A stretch of DNA of 64,000 nt from an uncultured Shewanella sp. (GTDB lineage: Bacteria; Pseudomonadota; Gammaproteobacteria; Enterobacterales; Shewanellaceae): contig NZ_CANLKR010000028.1 of the NCBI RefSeq assembly GCF_947491715.1, positions 1-64,000 of the forward strand, given 5' to 3'. The notes under the pieces are model-generated. The model was not told where the DNA came from, made no database searches, and saw only the letters and a list, made by a program, of their open reading frames with translations. Both the position numbers and the translations under genes were made by a program. The number at the start of each line of letters is the position of its first letter. Position 1 is the stretch's first letter. This document shows, in pieces, positions 62,957 to 64,000 of the stretch.

Positions 62957-63442
62957 TTATTTACCCCAAGGATTCTTGGGATCTTGTGATGGTTTAGCGC
63001 GCTCATCTCGTGTTTTAGCCGAATTTGAGGAGGCTTTTTGTTCTTTGTTAAAACGCGTTGAGCCTTTTTGTTTGCTCATCGCCTTATAATCGGCTTCGGC
63101 TTTCGCGCGCATTTCAGCAACCAATTCTAACGTTAAGGCTTGTGGTTTACGGGGCAGAATGCCGTTGGCAAAACCACGCTCACGGGGTTTGAGCTTAAAT
63201 TGTCCTGCATTGGCTTTTGGCATACGTTTGAAACGATAAAGGTAAAAATTTTCTACTCGTTCTCTGGCCCATTCTGTTTTTTTTAAAAATTTGATACACC
63301 CAGCCATGTTAGGGTTGAGATTAAAACATTCTAAACGCAGAGCGGCATATAAAATTTTCCAATCGTAAAAATCAACTAACTCTGTGATCATGGTTTCAAG
63401 CTTTAAGCCATGTAATGGATTATTTTGTTGTAGTTCGCTCAT
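62957..63442 (-). CDS. VF530 (DUF2132) family DNA-binding protein with basic tail
   Basis: 161 residues. The first ~70 match the VF530 domain: NPLHGLKLETMITELVDFY, DWKILYAALRLECFN, NMAGCIKFLKKTEWARERVE and FYLYRFKR. The structure of the Vibrio fischeri member suggested DNA binding. The C-terminal half is basic and disordered (KAMSKQKGSTRFNKEQKASS, ending PSQDPKNPWGK), longer than in the minimal family. AGGAAG precedes the ATG. It is divergent from the ABC-F gene. The biological role is unknown. Confidence 0.85.
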   Translation of the reverse strand: MSELQQNNPLHGLKLETMITELVDFYDWKILYAALRLECFNLNPNMAGCIKFLKKTEWARERVENFYLYRFKRMPKANAGQFKLKPRERGFANGILPRKPQALTLELVAEMRAKAEADYKAMSKQKGSTRFNKEQKASSNSAKTRDERAKPSQDPKNPWGK

Positions 63443-63663
63443 GAATCTTCCTAATACTGCAAATAAAGTGTCAAAATTAGCTTAACTTATTGAAAAGTTT
63501 TATGCTTAGAATGTATATGCACATAACATTGAATGCCTATTTTCATGTTATGGCGATGATAGGCAGAGATAATAACAATAAACGGCCTCTTTTGCTTGTC
63601 AGTCCTCGACATCTTAGCGGCAAACTCTGTATAATTCGCGACCTCTTTTTGTAGACTTTTGTA

Positions 63664-63707
63664 CATCTTCAAGTATGACGGGTATGTCTTGCCATTGACT
63701 TGAAGAT
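63664..63707. repeat. short inverted repeat, relative of the dispersed repeat family
   Basis: ATCTTCAAGT (63665-63674) and ACTTGAAGAT (63698-63707) are perfect 10-bp inverted arms around GACGGGTATG. The left arm plus loop resembles the CATCTTCAAGTATCACGGG sequences at 31337 and 51833. It lies in the leader of the ABC-F gene. Confidence 0.65.
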
Positions 63708-63737
63708 CGACTTGTCAGTAACCGCTGGAATTTTCCT

Positions 63738-64000
63738 TTGATTTCTACCGCAAACATCACAATGCAATTTGGCCCTGAGCCATTGTTTGAAAATATTTCG
63801 GCCAAATTTGGTAATGGTAACCGTTATGGCCTTATCGGCGCCAATGGGTGTGGTAAATCCACTTTCATGAAAATTTTGAGTGGCGAGTTGGCTCCCACTT
63901 CGGGCAATGTGTCGATTACGCCGGGTCAAAAGGTGGGTACTCTGAGCCAAGATCAATTTGCCTTTGAGCAATACAGTGTCATTGATACTGTGATCATGGG
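63738..64000 (+). CDS. ybiT: ABC-F family ATPase (YbiT-like), 5' part
   Basis: The frame runs open off the right edge. The visible 87 codons read (M)ISTANITMQFGPEPLFENIS, then FGNGNRYGLIGANGCGKSTFM with a perfect Walker A, and VSITPGQKVGTLSQDQFAFE, as in YbiT-type ribosome-associated ABC-F proteins. The start is TTG at 63738, supported by GGAA six bases upstream and by the family N-terminus; the first in-frame ATG (63762) would remove the first beta strand. Because of the TTG, ATG-based ORF finding would miss the true start. It is divergent from the VF530 gene. Confidence 0.9.
   Translation, partial: MISTANITMQFGPEPLFENISAKFGNGNRYGLIGANGCGKSTFMKILSGELAPTSGNVSITPGQKVGTLSQDQFAFEQYSVIDTVIM

Noticed and set aside
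1..64000. tRNA genes, integrases, insertion sequences with transposases, prophage
   Set aside because: None recognised; only a MITE-like element without a transposase.

Overview
The window looks like the chromosome of a low-GC marine gammaproteobacterium, most likely Shewanella or a close relative. The support is the 5S rRNA tail at the left edge, the ppc / argE <-> argCBFGH arrangement, a VF530-family protein, and an ABC-F gene of YbiT type whose N-terminus fits a TTG start. The genus is inferred from gene content and remembered sequence, not from a search.

Layout: (1) 1-320 is the 3' end of a 5S rRNA gene plus two rRNA-type terminators. (2) 349-882 is a PagL-like lipid A deacylase. (3) 1343-46117 is about 45 kb of group 2 (ABC-transporter, Kdo-linked) capsule genes, almost all on the minus strand. 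It holds two complete export sets in the same order (kpsM-kpsT-kpsE-kpsD, then a CgeB-like glycosyltransferase and wecB). It also has two wecC genes, two CMP-Kdo synthetase genes (kdsB/kpsU), two capsule glycosyltransferases of the Glyco_transf_7C type, and one kpsC-kpsS pair. Two low-GC polymer-specific blocks (about 10.0-24.4 kb and 33.8-38.0 kb) carry very large multidomain glycosyltransferases interleaved with three heparinase II/III-like proteins that lack signal peptides. A HIT-family gene sits on the opposite strand inside the locus. (4) 47056-51738 holds cinA, a YceB-like lipoprotein and ppc. (5) 52104-58980 is the arginine pathway, argE divergent from argCBFGH. (6) 59106-62210 is a FadL-type porin, a DUF4345 membrane protein and a Cys-type sulfatase. 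(7) 62301-64000 is a small secreted protein, a VF530 protein and the start of an ABC-F ATPase.

How the genes work together (inferred): WecB and WecC make UDP-ManNAc and UDP-ManNAcA. KdsB makes CMP-Kdo, and KpsC/KpsS build the poly-Kdo linker on a lipid. The multidomain glycosyltransferases extend the chain, and the cytoplasmic heparinase-like enzymes probably modify or trim it. KpsMT, KpsE and KpsD then export it. A 13-base ops-like element containing GCGGTAGC lies in the long leader of each half-locus, suggesting RfaH-type antitermination.

Most notable: the duplicated and shuffled capsule locus with a fused kpsM'-'galU remnant at 33449-33712; the predicted cytoplasmic lyase/epimerase enzymes with conserved catalytic residues, one fused to an alpha/beta-hydrolase-like domain; a 1552-residue protein with three glycosyltransferase domains; and tandemly repeated leader DNA carrying copies of the kpsM2 ribosome-binding site.
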